The notes beneath the pieces were generated by a model. It saw only the letters and a list, made by a program, of their open reading frames with translations, had not been told where the DNA came from and made no database searches. Both the position numbers and the translations under genes were made by a program. Of a stretch of DNA of 64,000 nucleotides, positions 48,962 through 58,951 are shown piece by piece. The stretch's first letter is position 1. Each line of letters opens with the position of its first letter. The DNA lies in NCBI RefSeq assembly GCF_001571045.1, contig NZ_BCSV01000006.1, forward strand, positions 62,001 through 126,000. The letters are read 5' to 3'. The DNA comes from Curtobacterium ammoniigenes NBRC 101786. GTDB lineage: Bacteria > Actinomycetota > Actinomycetes > Actinomycetales > Microbacteriaceae.

Positions 48962-49292
48962 GAGCTGCTCGAGGTAGAGCGCTCGATCGGGGGGCCACGA
49001 GCCTGACGGCGAGCTACAACCGCTAGCACACCCGCGTGCCGGGCCGCGCCGACGAGCTGCGGCTCGCCGTCCGTAGCGGCAGACTGCCATAGTCCGGACG
49101 GTCATCCTTACGGTCGCCGCGGAATAGTAAGGGGCTCCGTAATGTGGTCCGAGGTGAAGGGGCCATGACTCGTCCCACCGCACGGCCGGAGTTCGCGGAT
49201 TCGTGTATTAGCGTATCGGGAACCCCCACGCGAGGCATATCGGGTGCCACTGGGGGCCCGGTCGTTGTCGGATCTATGGATAAGTCGAGACC
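48962..49292. other. Gap without a recognised gene
   Basis: 331 bp with several short GC-rich dyads but no frame with a credible start. Probably decayed DNA at the edge of the accessory spot. Confidence 0.55.
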
Positions 49293-49466
49293 ATGAAACA
49301 GAATCGCGTGCGTTGGATCCTCGGGTTCACCGGTCTCGGGATCATGTGCACTGGGATCGTCTTGTCGGTCCTGATTCCACCCACTCATTACTTCTTCGCA
49401 CTGTTCATGTTTGCAGGGGGAGTCTGCGAAGCAAGCGCGCTCACAGTGAGGTCACGGGAGCGATAA
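49293..49466 (+). CDS. Small two-helix membrane protein
   Basis: A 57-residue frame from the ATG at 49293. It starts MKQNRVRW, then helix 1 (ILGFTGLGIMCTGIVLSVLI), the turn PPTHY, and helix 2 (FFALFMFAGGVCEASAL), with a basic end. The positive-inside pattern is consistent with both ends in the cytoplasm. No family is recognised. Confidence 0.5.
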   Translation: MKQNRVRWILGFTGLGIMCTGIVLSVLIPPTHYFFALFMFAGGVCEASALTVRSRER

Positions 49467-49783
49467 GCGGCAGGGGTCGAGAGTCCTTACTCGCCGATGA
49501 GGCCCGCCAGCCGGTGCGTTCCTTGACGGCCGAGTCCATTGCGGCGGCCGAAAAGCGGTAAGCGTTCGCCGCGCTTTTATCTTGCTCGGGCGGCCACTCA
49601 TCCACGGGCCCGGGAACTACCGGTACAGCTCGAACGGGCTGAATGCTAACGCCGGCTTCGCGGCGGTGTCGGTCTCGCGCTAGCCGCCCGTCGCCGCCAT
49701 CAGCCCGGCCGCCCGCCGGAGCGCTGTCACCTGGCGGAGGTAGCATGCGCGAACACGTCCATCCGCGTTGAGGAGGTCCCGGC
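49467..49783. other. Intergenic region upstream of the MoxR operon, with one hairpin
   Basis: 317 bp without a supported gene. AAAAGCG at 49551-49557 and CGCTTTT at 49572-49578 form a hairpin flanked by A and T runs, a plausible bidirectional terminator for the small gene upstream. The operon promoter should lie to its right. Confidence 0.5.
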
Positions 49784-50848
49784 GTGACCGACACTGCTCG
49801 ATCGTCAACCGAGCGTTCGCTGCGCGATCGCGATCCGGCGGAGGCGAGCGTCGAGTCTGGACGATCCGGTCGCGGCGCGTTGCCGTTCGATCGCGTTCGC
49901 GCCCTTGGCAGCGAGATCATCACGGTGGTCGGCAGGGTCATCGATGGCAAGCCGGACGCGATTCGCACGGCGCTTACAGTGATGCTCGCCGAAGGGCATC
50001 TCCTCGTCGAAGATGTGCCTGGCGTTGGCAAGACCGTGCTCGCTAAGGCGCTCTCGGCTGCGGTCGGCGGAACCGTGAATCGCGTTCAATTCACGTCGGA
50101 CATGCTGCCCGCCGATGTCACCGGCGTGAACGTGTACGACCAGTCCTCTGGGACATTCCGATTCGCGCCGGGGCCGGTGTTCGCGAACGTGGTCATCGGC
50201 GACGAGATCAATCGCACGAGCCCGAAGACGCAGTCCGCGCTGCTCGAGGCGATGGCGGAATCGCAGGTAACGGTCGACGGGGTGACGCGCGAGCTGCCGA
50301 CACCGTTCATGATCGTCGCAACCCAGAATCCGATCGACATGGAAGGCACCTATCCGCTGCCGGAGGCGCAGCGCGACCGATTCATGGCGCGCATCGCGAT
50401 GGGATATCCGAGCGTGGATGCCGAGCGCGAGATGCTCCGCAGTCGAGGCGGGGGCGATCCGCTCGAAGCGGTGCGCCCGGTCGTCGACCTCGCAACGCTG
50501 ACCGCGATGATCAGAACCGTGCGAACCGTGCACCTGGCGCCCGACGTCGAGGCCTACATCGTCGAACTCGTTCGTGCCACTCGCAATCATCCCGATCTCC
50601 TGCTCGGCGCGAGTCCCCGTGCCACACTCCACATCGCCGCGGCAGCGCGGGCGCGCGCGGCGCTCGAGGGCCGCAACTTCGTGATCCCTGACGATGTGGC
50701 TGCGCTCGCCGCCGTTGTGCTCGCCCACCGACTGGTTCCGATTTCGCACGGGCTCGGCGCGAGCGCCGACGACGCGGTCCGTGAGATCGTGCTTCGCATC
50801 GTCGCGGAAACTCCGGTCCCGTTCACCCCGGCTGCAGCCGCGTCCTGA
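49784..50848 (+). CDS. MoxR-family AAA+ ATPase
   Basis: A 354-residue chaperone-like ATPase. Walker A is DVPGVGKT (77-84), Walker B NVVIGDEINR and sensor 1 MIVATQNPIDMEGTYPLPEAQ, the MoxR signature. The start is the GTG at 49784. It is first in the MoxR-DUF58-transglutaminase operon that is widely conserved in actinobacteria, likely acting on membrane or cell-wall protein assembly. Confidence 0.93.
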   Translation: MTDTARSSTERSLRDRDPAEASVESGRSGRGALPFDRVRALGSEIITVVGRVIDGKPDAIRTALTVMLAEGHLLVEDVPGVGKTVLAKALSAAVGGTVNRVQFTSDMLPADVTGVNVYDQSSGTFRFAPGPVFANVVIGDEINRTSPKTQSALLEAMAESQVTVDGVTRELPTPFMIVATQNPIDMEGTYPLPEAQRDRFMARIAMGYPSVDAEREMLRSRGGGDPLEAVRPVVDLATLTAMIRTVRTVHLAPDVEAYIVELVRATRNHPDLLLGASPRATLHIAAAARARAALEGRNFVIPDDVAALAAVVLAHRLVPISHGLGASADDAVREIVLRIVAETPVPFTPAAAAS

Positions 50849-50858
50849 TCGACTCACC

Positions 50859-52139
50859 GTGTCCAGACCCACCGGATCACGTCGGACGCGAGACATCCCT
50901 GTCCCGCGTCCGACCGCGCGCGGGTGGGCGCTGCTCGGTGTCGGCGTCGGCCTAGTCGCGGCTGGACTCATCGTCACGATGGGTGTCGTCATCACCGCGG
51001 GCCTGCTTCTCGTGTTCCTCGATGTCGCAGGAGTGGTCGTCGCCTTGAGTGTCGCCGCCCCGCTCCGAGCGGATCGGCGCATCAGCCGCGCGGTTGTCGA
51101 AGTCGGCGACATTCACCGCGAGCGCATCGAGCTCGTCGGCCTCCGCGCACGCCTCGCACCGACCGTCTCGGTGCACGTCCACGAAAGCATGAGTCCGCAG
51201 CTGACCGGACTCGCTGAGGCTGCCGCGACCGTGACGATCGGCCCGAACCGGCCGCCCGCACGACTCGAATTCGAAGCGCTCGCTGTGCAGCGCGGCATCG
51301 CATCCGTGGGGCCGTTGCGCGTTCGCGTAGTCGATCCCTTCGGCCTCGTGCGCGTCGACCGCTCCGCACTCCGCCCGACCGAGGTTGTCGTCGTTCCGCG
51401 CGGGGCGAACGTTGGCACCATCGACACCGGCGCCCTCGCCGGCGCGGTGTCCGCGGATCAGGGGCGCGTCGGTCAGGGTGGTTCCGCGGATGACAGCGAG
51501 CTCCGTCCGTACCGCCCAGGCGACCCGATCCGTCGGGTGCACTGGGCGCAGAGCGCGCGCCGGGGCGAACTGCACGTCCGCCAGACCACGCAAGCACAGC
51601 CTCCGGAGGCCGTGGTGGCCCTGGATCTCCGGCCGTCGGTCTACCAGGACCTCGGCCGGGATGATCTCTCAGAGCTCGCGGACATCGACGGACTCGTGGC
51701 GTTCGAGCACGCGGTCGTCGTCGCCGCCGGTGTGGCGCGGCAGCTCGCGGCCCGCGCCTCGCACGTCACGCTCGTGGCCGACGACGCTGCGGCAGGTCCG
51801 GAGCGGCCGCGCGGCGGGTCGGGACTTCAGGAGGCGCTCGTCGAGTTGGCGACCGTCCAGCCGCACACAGCTTCCAGCCCGCCTGAGACGATGCTCGCCG
51901 CGGCCGCCGCGCGGGGCCTCAGCGGAATGACAGCAGTGATCACCGGCCATTGCAGCGAGCACGAGGCGCTCGCGCTCGTCGGCCAAGGACAGCGAGGAGC
52001 ACGCGGCCTGTTCGTCTCGATCGTTCCGCCATCCGGCGTCGTGCGCGGGATCTTCGAGCGCGCCGGGTGGCGGGTGATCACCGTGCCGGTGCCTGCCGGC
52101 GCCCACGGTCATCGCGGACACCGTCGGAGTGCATCATGA
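50859..52139 (+). CDS. DUF58 domain membrane protein
   Basis: A 426-residue protein from the GTG at 50859. Two helices (GWALLGVGVGLVAAGLIVTM and the next) are followed by a soluble domain with the DUF58 motif ELRPYRPGDPIRRVHWAQSAR and a vWA-like fold. It is the usual partner of MoxR. The stop overlaps the next start (ATGA). Confidence 0.9.
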   Translation: MSRPTGSRRTRDIPVPRPTARGWALLGVGVGLVAAGLIVTMGVVITAGLLLVFLDVAGVVVALSVAAPLRADRRISRAVVEVGDIHRERIELVGLRARLAPTVSVHVHESMSPQLTGLAEAAATVTIGPNRPPARLEFEALAVQRGIASVGPLRVRVVDPFGLVRVDRSALRPTEVVVVPRGANVGTIDTGALAGAVSADQGRVGQGGSADDSELRPYRPGDPIRRVHWAQSARRGELHVRQTTQAQPPEAVVALDLRPSVYQDLGRDDLSELADIDGLVAFEHAVVVAAGVARQLAARASHVTLVADDAAAGPERPRGGSGLQEALVELATVQPHTASSPPETMLAAAAARGLSGMTAVITGHCSEHEALALVGQGQRGARGLFVSIVPPSGVVRGIFERAGWRVITVPVPAGAHGHRGHRRSAS

Positions 52140-54475
52140 CCGGCACGCTCACGAATCCATCGCATACGCGCCGGCCGCCGTTCCGGGGCGCCGATGACTG
52201 GGAGGAGCGGCGGGAGTCCGACACACCGTCGGCCTGGGTTGTGGTCGCGTCGGTGCTCCCCGTGCTCATCGCCGCGCTTGCCCTCCGACCGCTGGTGCAG
52301 GGGATCGCGTGGTGGTGGATCGCCGTCGTCGCGACAGCTGCCACCACGGGGCTCATGGTCGCCGCGCGTCGCAGCGGACGGGGACTCCGGTTCGTTGTTC
52401 TCGTCGTCGCCCTCGTCGCCGTCTCGTGCGCGACGTCGCTCGCCAGCGGCATGCAGCCATTCACCTGGCTCGATCGGACCGGCGCGCTCGGTCGAGCGAT
52501 CGAAGCGATCAACTTGAACCCGGCCCCGCTCCTCGAGACGACCGACGTTCGCCTCATCGTGGCGCTCAGCATCGTCTGGGTGAGTGGGGCGGCCCTGTTC
52601 GTCGCGGCAATCGCGGGGACACCGGCACTCGCCGCTGCGCCGGCGCTCGTCCTCCTCGCGGTTCCCGCATTCGTGATCGGCTCGAATCCGAGTCCAATCA
52701 TCATGGTCACGGTCGGCATCGCCTTCCTGGCGTTGCTCTGGCTGTCCGCCAGGCCCACTCGCAACGCCGTGCCGGCGGCGATTGTCGGCGCCCTCGCCCT
52801 GACAGTTGCGGTCGTCCTGCCGACCGTCATCCCGCTGAACTCCCCGTTCCTCTCCGGCGTCACCGGAGCGGTGCCCTCTCCGGTGCAGCCAGGTCGGCCC
52901 GGGACCCTCATCCGACTGGGTCAGGATCTCCGGGAGCCGTCGCCGCTCGAAGTCTTCGAATACCACACGACATCCGGCTCGCCGGAGTACCTCAAGCTCG
53001 CGAACCTCGATGATTTCAGCAACGGCGAATGGTCGCCGAGCGTGCAGGACGCGAGCCAAGCGCCGACCGCGAACAGCGATCAGGTGCCCGTCGGTGTGAA
53101 CCCGGCGTTCGGCACCACGGGCGACGCTGTTATCCGCATCACCGGTCTGTCGAGCCAGTACCTCCCCGTGCCGGCGGGCGCGTCGAGCATCCTCTCGCGG
53201 AGCACCTCGCTCGACCTGCAGAACTGGCGGTGGCTCGCCGGGTCGAACACCATTCGCTCGACCGGGCCGGTCACGCGTCCCGGTGATGTCTACGCGGTCA
53301 GCGGGTCATCGGTCTTTGCGGGCCCGTATCTCGATTCGCTCGATGCGCGCGGTGCGCTCGCGAATCCGACGAGCAGAGTCTTCGCGCAACCCTCGGCAGC
53401 GCAACTCCGCCAAGACCTCGCACTCCCAAGCAACCTGCCGGCGATCATCCGGAACACGGCCTACAGCATCGGCGTCGGTGCGGCCGATCAGTACACCCGC
53501 GCTCGCGCGCTCCAGTCGTTCTTCCTGAGCGGGCAGTTCACGTACTCGACGACGACGCCGGTGTCGCAGGGCTACGACGGCGACAACATGCAGGTCATCG
53601 CCAAGTTCCTCCAGGTGCGGGCCGGATATTGCGTGCACTTCGCCTCAGCAATGGCAGTGATGGCGCGCGTCATGGGGATCCCGTCCCGCATCGCGGTCGG
53701 TTACCGGCCGGCCGCATCAGATGCTCCAGGGCAGTTCACCGTGACGAATCAGCAGCTTCACGCATGGCCCGAGCTGTACATCGCGAAGGTCGGCTGGGTC
53801 GGGTTCGAGCCGACGCCGGCCGCATCATCGTCGTCGAACGCCCAGGCCGCGCCGTCGGCTGCTCCGGCGTCACCCGCGGCGCCGACCGCGTTGCCGCTGC
53901 AGCACACGGCCGTGACGCCGCAAGCCGGTCCGACGAGCACGCCAAGCGCAACGGGAACGCGCCGCTCCTCGGCCGCTCCATCGTCGGCGCCGTCGCTGCC
54001 GCTCGGTGGGATCGCGTGGACGCTTGCGATCATCGCCGCGCTCCTCGCGCCTGCTGGCGCCCGGGCGCTGCAACGGCAGTCTCGGCTTGCTCGGCTGCGG
54101 AACGCTCGTGCCCCGGCACGAATTGCATGGCGGGAAGTGGTTGACGACGCAGTCGACCACGGGTTCCATCCAGCGTTGCGGTCACTCGACGATCCGCTCT
54201 CGAGCGTCCCGACCGCGCGGGCCGTGCTCGGGAGGCTGCCAGCCGATCTCCCGCCGGCGACGCGCGCTGCCATGCTCCGCATACTCGAAGCGCTGGAACG
54301 CGAACGGTACGCGCAGACCCCAGACGTGGAGGCTCACCCGGCGCTCGTTCTCGCCGTTCTGGAGGCGCGGCAAACGCTCGACGACACGGAGTCGCCGATG
54401 CAGGTCCTCCGGAGTCGTCTGCTTCCGGCGAGCCTCGTCCGGTGGGTGCGCAGCGGGTCCGGGGTGCACGCCTGA
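52136..54475 (+). CDS. Membrane transglutaminase-like protein (TgpA type)
   Basis: A 779-residue protein. The N-terminal part has about six helices; the periplasmic-side transglutaminase-like core has Cys about 499 in RAGYCVHFASAMAVMARVMG, His about 542 in QLHAWPELYI and GWVGFEPTP. After a low-complexity Ala/Pro/Ser linker there is one more helix and a cytoplasmic tail. The third catalytic acid appears as Glu in HAWPELY. Substrates are unknown. Confidence 0.9.
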   Translation: MTGTLTNPSHTRRPPFRGADDWEERRESDTPSAWVVVASVLPVLIAALALRPLVQGIAWWWIAVVATAATTGLMVAARRSGRGLRFVVLVVALVAVSCATSLASGMQPFTWLDRTGALGRAIEAINLNPAPLLETTDVRLIVALSIVWVSGAALFVAAIAGTPALAAAPALVLLAVPAFVIGSNPSPIIMVTVGIAFLALLWLSARPTRNAVPAAIVGALALTVAVVLPTVIPLNSPFLSGVTGAVPSPVQPGRPGTLIRLGQDLREPSPLEVFEYHTTSGSPEYLKLANLDDFSNGEWSPSVQDASQAPTANSDQVPVGVNPAFGTTGDAVIRITGLSSQYLPVPAGASSILSRSTSLDLQNWRWLAGSNTIRSTGPVTRPGDVYAVSGSSVFAGPYLDSLDARGALANPTSRVFAQPSAAQLRQDLALPSNLPAIIRNTAYSIGVGAADQYTRARALQSFFLSGQFTYSTTTPVSQGYDGDNMQVIAKFLQVRAGYCVHFASAMAVMARVMGIPSRIAVGYRPAASDAPGQFTVTNQQLHAWPELYIAKVGWVGFEPTPAASSSSNAQAAPSAAPASPAAPTALPLQHTAVTPQAGPTSTPSATGTRRSSAAPSSAPSLPLGGIAWTLAIIAALLAPAGARALQRQSRLARLRNARAPARIAWREVVDDAVDHGFHPALRSLDDPLSSVPTARAVLGRLPADLPPATRAAMLRILEALERERYAQTPDVEAHPALVLAVLEARQTLDDTESPMQVLRSRLLPASLVRWVRSGSGVHA

Positions 54476-54495
54476 TCGCGTTGGTGCTCGCGCGT

Positions 54496-55203
54496 TCAAC
54501 GACGACGTCGAAGCATCCGTCCGCGACGGAGGAGCGTGGCCAGCGCTGACTGTGGCTGCCAGTTCCTGCCGTTCGGCAGACCCCACCCCCATCGGACCGC
54601 GCCAAGGCGGAGGAGCAGCGAGAGCAGGATCGCAACCACGATGCCGACGGTCGGTGCGTGCAGCGCAAGAGCGCCGACCATGACGCCGGAGGCCGCGACT
54701 GCGACCGAGGCGTAGAGGGCGTTTCCGCCGAACACGGCAGGGACGCGACGAAGCAGGAGATCGCGGATCGCGCCTCCGCCGACTGCGGTCACCGTGCCCA
54801 TGATGACCGCAGCGGGCCAGGCGAGCCCGGCGTCGAAGGTTCGCTGGACGCCGGCAACCGACCAGAACCCGATCACCGCAGCATCGAGCACGGTGAACAG
54901 TCGGTCCCAGGTGCGTTCGGACACCTGGATGAGGAATGCGACGAGCGCGCCGGCGATGGCCACGGGAACGTACAGCGGATCGGTCAGGGCAACGGGAGGC
55001 CCGTGCTGCAGGAGGACGTCACGCAAGATCCCGCCACCAAGCCCGGACACGAACCCGACCACAAGGAATCCGAACAGGTCGAAGTCATTGCTTCGGGCGA
55101 TCGCTCCGCCGAGGAGCGCGGACGCGAACACGCCCGCGAGATCGAGGGCGTTGGTCACGACCGTCAGGCCGTCGGCGGACAGCAGATGCATGGCACATAT
55201 CAT
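54496..55203 (-). CDS. TRIC-type (YadS/UPF0126) cation channel
   Basis: A 235-residue protein from the ATG at 55203 (an alternative is the ATG at 55191) with seven hydrophobic helices in two inverted repeats. [12 protein letters not shown] and [14 protein letters not shown] are the paired signature motifs. It forms a trimeric cation channel in characterised relatives. It is convergent with the transglutaminase gene (20 bp) and divergent from pxpA. Confidence 0.9.
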   Translation of the reverse strand: MICAMHLLSADGLTVVTNALDLAGVFASALLGGAIARSNDFDLFGFLVVGFVSGLGGGILRDVLLQHGPPVALTDPLYVPVAIAGALVAFLIQVSERTWDRLFTVLDAAVIGFWSVAGVQRTFDAGLAWPAAVIMGTVTAVGGGAIRDLLLRRVPAVFGGNALYASVAVAASGVMVGALALHAPTVGIVVAILLSLLLRLGAVRWGWGLPNGRNWQPQSALATLLRRGRMLRRRR

Positions 55204-55536
55204 CCCGTGCCGGACCGTCCGGGCCCGCAAGCCGCCGCCGAACGGTGGACCGTTTCGGAACGCCTCCCGGCTATGGAGGCCGGGCGGCCAGGGAACGAGA
55301 AGGTGCCCTCCGTCGTTTCCCTGGAGACGGAGGGCACCGCGTCGCGGGGTCAGCGGACGGAACCGCCGTCCGCGCTGAGAGTCGACCCAGCGCGACGCGT
55401 CGCGCAGCGCGACGCTCGAAGAGTACTGCCGGAACCTTCGTGGCCACGACCCCTCCACACAGGTCGGCGCGAGTCCGCAATCCCGCATGTGCCGGACGCA
55501 GGGCCGAGAGTGCGTGCATGGTGCGAAGGTGGAGAC
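55204..55536. promoter_or_regulatory. Divergent upstream region with two strong hairpins
   Basis: 333 bp between the divergent TRIC and pxpA starts. A 13-bp perfect stem (55302-55314 with 55326-55338, 11-nt loop) is followed by a second stem (55351-55360 with 55366-55376, one bulge). The first looks like a terminator although no annotated gene ends here. An uncharacterised leader or small RNA is possible. Confidence 0.5.
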
Positions 55537-56316
55537 ATGCAGACGATCGATCTGAATGCAGACCTCGGCGAAGGGTTCGGCCGCTGGAGCCTCGGCGACG
55601 ACACGGCGATGCTCGACCTGGTCTCGAGCGCGAATGTTGCGTGCGGCTTCCATGCGGGCGACCCACTCGCGCTGCTCGACGTTCTCAGCGCCGCCGCGGA
55701 ACGTGGGGTGGCAGTCGGGGCGCACGTCAGCTATCGCGACCTCGCCGGCTTCGGCCGACGATTCCTCGACGCCTCGATCCCCGAGCTGCGCGCCGATGTC
55801 GTGTATCAGATCGGCGCGCTGCAGGCGCTTGCGCGTGCAGCAGGTACAAGCGTGGCCTACGTCAAGCCGCACGGTGCGCTCTACAACACCATCGCCACCG
55901 GCCATCAGCACGCGACCGCGGTGATCGATGCGATCCGCGCCGTCGACCCGGGCCTGCCGCTCGTCGTGCTCGCTGCGTCACCGCTCGTCGAGATTGCGAA
56001 CCGCGCTGGACTTCGCGTCGTCGCCGAAGCGTTCGCCGACCGCGCGTATACGCCCGACGGCAGTCTGGTGGGGCGGCGTGAGCCCGGGGCGGTGCTGCAC
56101 GACCCACGCGCCGTCGCGCAGCGGGTTGTCGAGCTCGTGACCACGGGAACGGTCCGCGCGGCCGACGGCTCGCGTCTGCAACTCGACGCGGAGTCCGTGT
56201 GCGTGCACGGCGACTCGCCCGACGCCGTATCAATGACGCGCGAGATCCGCGCCGCGCTGTCCGACGCAGGTATTTCCATCGCATCGGTCGCGACGGTGCC
56301 CGCGAACGAGCGCTGA
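55537..56316 (+). CDS. pxpA: 5-oxoprolinase subunit A (LamB/YcsF family)
   Basis: Part of the ATP-dependent PxpABC enzyme that opens 5-oxoproline to glutamate. It has 259 residues. [11 protein letters not shown] (5-15), [28 protein letters not shown] and [11 protein letters not shown] are the family signatures. The start is the ATG at 55537 after GGTGGAG. The fused pxpBC gene follows 2 bp after the stop. Confidence 0.94.
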   Translation: MQTIDLNADLGEGFGRWSLGDDTAMLDLVSSANVACGFHAGDPLALLDVLSAAAERGVAVGAHVSYRDLAGFGRRFLDASIPELRADVVYQIGALQALARAAGTSVAYVKPHGALYNTIATGHQHATAVIDAIRAVDPGLPLVVLAASPLVEIANRAGLRVVAEAFADRAYTPDGSLVGRREPGAVLHDPRAVAQRVVELVTTGTVRAADGSRLQLDAESVCVHGDSPDAVSMTREIRAALSDAGISIASVATVPANER

Positions 56317-56318
56317 GC

Positions 56319-58079
56319 GTGCAGATCCATCGCTTCGGTGCGAGTGCGCTCCTCATCGACGCTGACGGCCTTGAGGAGGCACTCGCACTGCACGAGGCCC
56401 TGACCGACGCACGGATCGACGGGGTCACCGAGATCGTGCCATCCGCCGCCGCTGTGCTTGTGATGTTCGATACCGCGGTGACGGACGAACAACGGGTGGC
56501 GAGGGCTGTCCGCGGTCGGTGGCACGGTGCTCCACCGGCGCTCGACGCCTCGGCCGACCTCGGTGACGCGGCAGGCCAGCCGGGGATCGAGATCCCGGTC
56601 ACCTATGACGGCCCGGACCTCGAGGAAGTCGCTGCGCTCACCGGGCTGACGACCGCGTCGATCATCGACCGCCATCTCGCGTCGTCCTGGCGCGTCGCAT
56701 TCGTCGGGTTTGCTCCCGGCTTCGCCTACCTCCTCGGCGGTGACCCTGCACTGCACGTGCCCCGACGCAGCAGCCCGCGAACGACTGTTCCTGCAGGGGC
56801 AGTCGGCCTTGCCGGGCAGTTCAGTGGCGTCTACCCCCGGTCGAGCCCCGGGGGATGGCAACTCATCGGACACACCACAGCCCGCATGTGGGACGCGACG
56901 AGATCTGATTCGCCTGCGCTCCTCATGCCCGGCATGCGCGTGCGGTTCGTCCGCGCACCGCGTCCCGTTGTCCCGCTGCCCGGCGGGTTCCCCTCCGACG
57001 CGGCATCGACCCACCAGCCACACGTGCGCCCCGAAGCGGCACGACTCAGTCCCAAGCGGTGGGCGAGCCGGAGTCCGCGTGCGGTCCGCATCGATCGGGT
57101 CGCACTGCTTGCGACCGTGCAGGATCTCGGTCGCCCGAAGCATGCTGCGCTCGGGGTCACACCGTCCGGCGCAATGGACCGCCCCGCTCTGCGCCGAGCA
57201 AACCGACTCGTCGGCAATCCCACCAATGCAGCCGCAATCGAATTCGTGGGACCCATTGCCGTGACCGCTGTCGGCGACCTGATCGTCGCCCTCACCGGCG
57301 CGGAAAGCCGGGCCGTGGTCACTCGGTCCGTGGTCACTCGAACTAGCAGGCGGCCCGTCGGCGCTGACGCTGTCGCACTCCAGCCCGATGCGGAGACCAT
57401 CGACGACAGTGACAGCCTCAGCGTCGAACCGGAGCAGCCTGATCGGGCGTTCGCGCTGCACGATGGCGATCAGCTTGTCGTCGAACCGACCGGCCGCGGC
57501 CTCTACGGATACCTCGCAGTACTCGGAGGCCTCGGCGACGGTGCGGCGCTGCTGCTCGGCTCAGCCTCCACAGACACGCTCGCAGGTCTCGGGCCGACGC
57601 CGCTTCGACCGAACGACACCCTCGCCGTCGGGGCGCGCCGTGGTGCGGCGGTGGCCGACCTCCCGGAACCTGGGCCGCGCCTCCAGACCGTCGATGAATC
57701 GATCGCCTCGCCGCAATCCTTCATGGTTCGGCCCGGTCCGCGCGAGGACTGGTTTACCGACGACGCCCTTCGACTCGTGACAGAGCAGATCTGGACCGTT
57801 CACAGCGCGTCGAACCGCGTCGGGGTGCGCCTGACCGGGTCGCGACCACTGGCGCGTCGCGACGAACGGGAGCTGCCGTCCGAAGGAATGGTGACCGGTG
57901 CCATCCAGGTGCCGCCCAACGGTCAGCCAGTCGTCTTCACCGCAGACCATCCCGTGACGGGCGGCTATCCCGTCATCGCGACCGTTGAGCCGGCCGACCT
58001 CGCCCGGCTCGTGCAGATTCCACCCGGCGGCTGCTTCCGATTCACCACCGATGCGTTCGGCGTACCTTCGGCGCTATGA
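56319..58079 (+). CDS. 5-oxoprolinase subunits B and C fused (KipI-KipA)
   Basis: A 586-residue fusion. Residues 1 to about 215 are PxpB/KipI (VAFVGFAPGFAYLLGG; VPRRSSPRTTVPAGAVGLAG; WQLIGHT); about 265-586 are PxpC/KipA (QDLGRPKHAALGVTPSGAMD; LVGNPTNAAAIEFV; GYLAVLGGL; GYPVIATV). An arginine- and proline-rich linker joins them. With PxpA it makes the complete enzyme. The start is the GTG at 56319. It overlaps the SDR gene by 4 bp. Confidence 0.92.
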   Translation: MQIHRFGASALLIDADGLEEALALHEALTDARIDGVTEIVPSAAAVLVMFDTAVTDEQRVARAVRGRWHGAPPALDASADLGDAAGQPGIEIPVTYDGPDLEEVAALTGLTTASIIDRHLASSWRVAFVGFAPGFAYLLGGDPALHVPRRSSPRTTVPAGAVGLAGQFSGVYPRSSPGGWQLIGHTTARMWDATRSDSPALLMPGMRVRFVRAPRPVVPLPGGFPSDAASTHQPHVRPEAARLSPKRWASRSPRAVRIDRVALLATVQDLGRPKHAALGVTPSGAMDRPALRRANRLVGNPTNAAAIEFVGPIAVTAVGDLIVALTGAESRAVVTRSVVTRTSRRPVGADAVALQPDAETIDDSDSLSVEPEQPDRAFALHDGDQLVVEPTGRGLYGYLAVLGGLGDGAALLLGSASTDTLAGLGPTPLRPNDTLAVGARRGAAVADLPEPGPRLQTVDESIASPQSFMVRPGPREDWFTDDALRLVTEQIWTVHSASNRVGVRLTGSRPLARRDERELPSEGMVTGAIQVPPNGQPVVFTADHPVTGGYPVIATVEPADLARLVQIPPGGCFRFTTDAFGVPSAL

Positions 58080-58882
58080 GCGATTCGCGTCTCGCCATGG
58101 GCGACTACCGACTGAGCGGCAAGACCGTCATCGTCACCGGAGCGGGTTCCGGCATCGGCCGCTCGATCGCACGCGCGTTCGCCGAGCAGGGCTGCTCCGT
58201 GGTCCTCGCCGGCCGCCGAGAGGACGCGCTCGCCGAAACCGCCGAGGGGATGTCCCCGGACCACGTCATCGCGGTCCCGACCGACGTGCAGGACCGGGAA
58301 AGCGTCGCCGACCTCGTCGCCATCGCGATCGACCGCTTCGGCTCGCTCGACGTGGTCGTCTCCAACGCTGCCGCCTACACGGCAGGCCCAATCGAGTCGC
58401 TCGACCCCGACGCCTACCGCGCGATGATCGCCACCAATATCGACGGCACCGTCGCGCTGGTGCAAGAAGCGATCCCACACCTCAAGCCAGGATCGTCGAT
58501 CCTCTTCACTACGAGCGTCTCCGCGATCCGCGGCGACTGGAACCAGGCGGTCTACAACGCGTCCAAAGGCGCGATGACGATGCTCATGCAGTCACTGGCG
58601 CTCGACCTCGGCGCCCGCGGCATCCGCGTGAACGCGGTGGCGCCGGCCTTCACACCGATGGGTGCGCTCGGAGACCGCGTGCGATCCGATCCGGACTTCG
58701 CAGCACCCTTCACAAACCGGGTCGCACTCGGCCGCACCGGGCTCCCCGAAGACGTCGCGCCCGCGTTCCTGTTCCTCGCGAGTGACGATGCCCGGTACAT
58801 CACCGGTGTGACGCTCCCCGTCGACGGAGGAACGAGTGCGTCGACCGGCCAGGCGCACATCGACTCAACCGGCCGTTCCTGA
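58076..58882 (+). CDS. SDR-family oxidoreductase
   Basis: A 268-residue classical short-chain dehydrogenase. The cofactor motif is TGAGSGIG (21-28), NAAAY near 100, a Ser in FTTSVSAI near 145, and catalytic Tyr159 and Lys163 in VYNASKGAM. The first 9 residues are extra, and MGDYRLSGK is an alternative start. It is last in the pxp operon by overlap, although no step in 5-oxoproline use needs it. Confidence 0.88.
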   Translation: MSDSRLAMGDYRLSGKTVIVTGAGSGIGRSIARAFAEQGCSVVLAGRREDALAETAEGMSPDHVIAVPTDVQDRESVADLVAIAIDRFGSLDVVVSNAAAYTAGPIESLDPDAYRAMIATNIDGTVALVQEAIPHLKPGSSILFTTSVSAIRGDWNQAVYNASKGAMTMLMQSLALDLGARGIRVNAVAPAFTPMGALGDRVRSDPDFAAPFTNRVALGRTGLPEDVAPAFLFLASDDARYITGVTLPVDGGTSASTGQAHIDSTGRS

Positions 58883-58951
58883 AGCCCACCGATCACCATC
58901 CGTCGACGCGGACTTCCCGCGTCGACATCCGACACACCCTTGGAGAACCGC

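Noticed and set aside
49441-50031. A 196-residue frame opposite the MoxR start
   Set aside because: Shadow of the moxR gene and of the non-coding gap; no recognisable domain.
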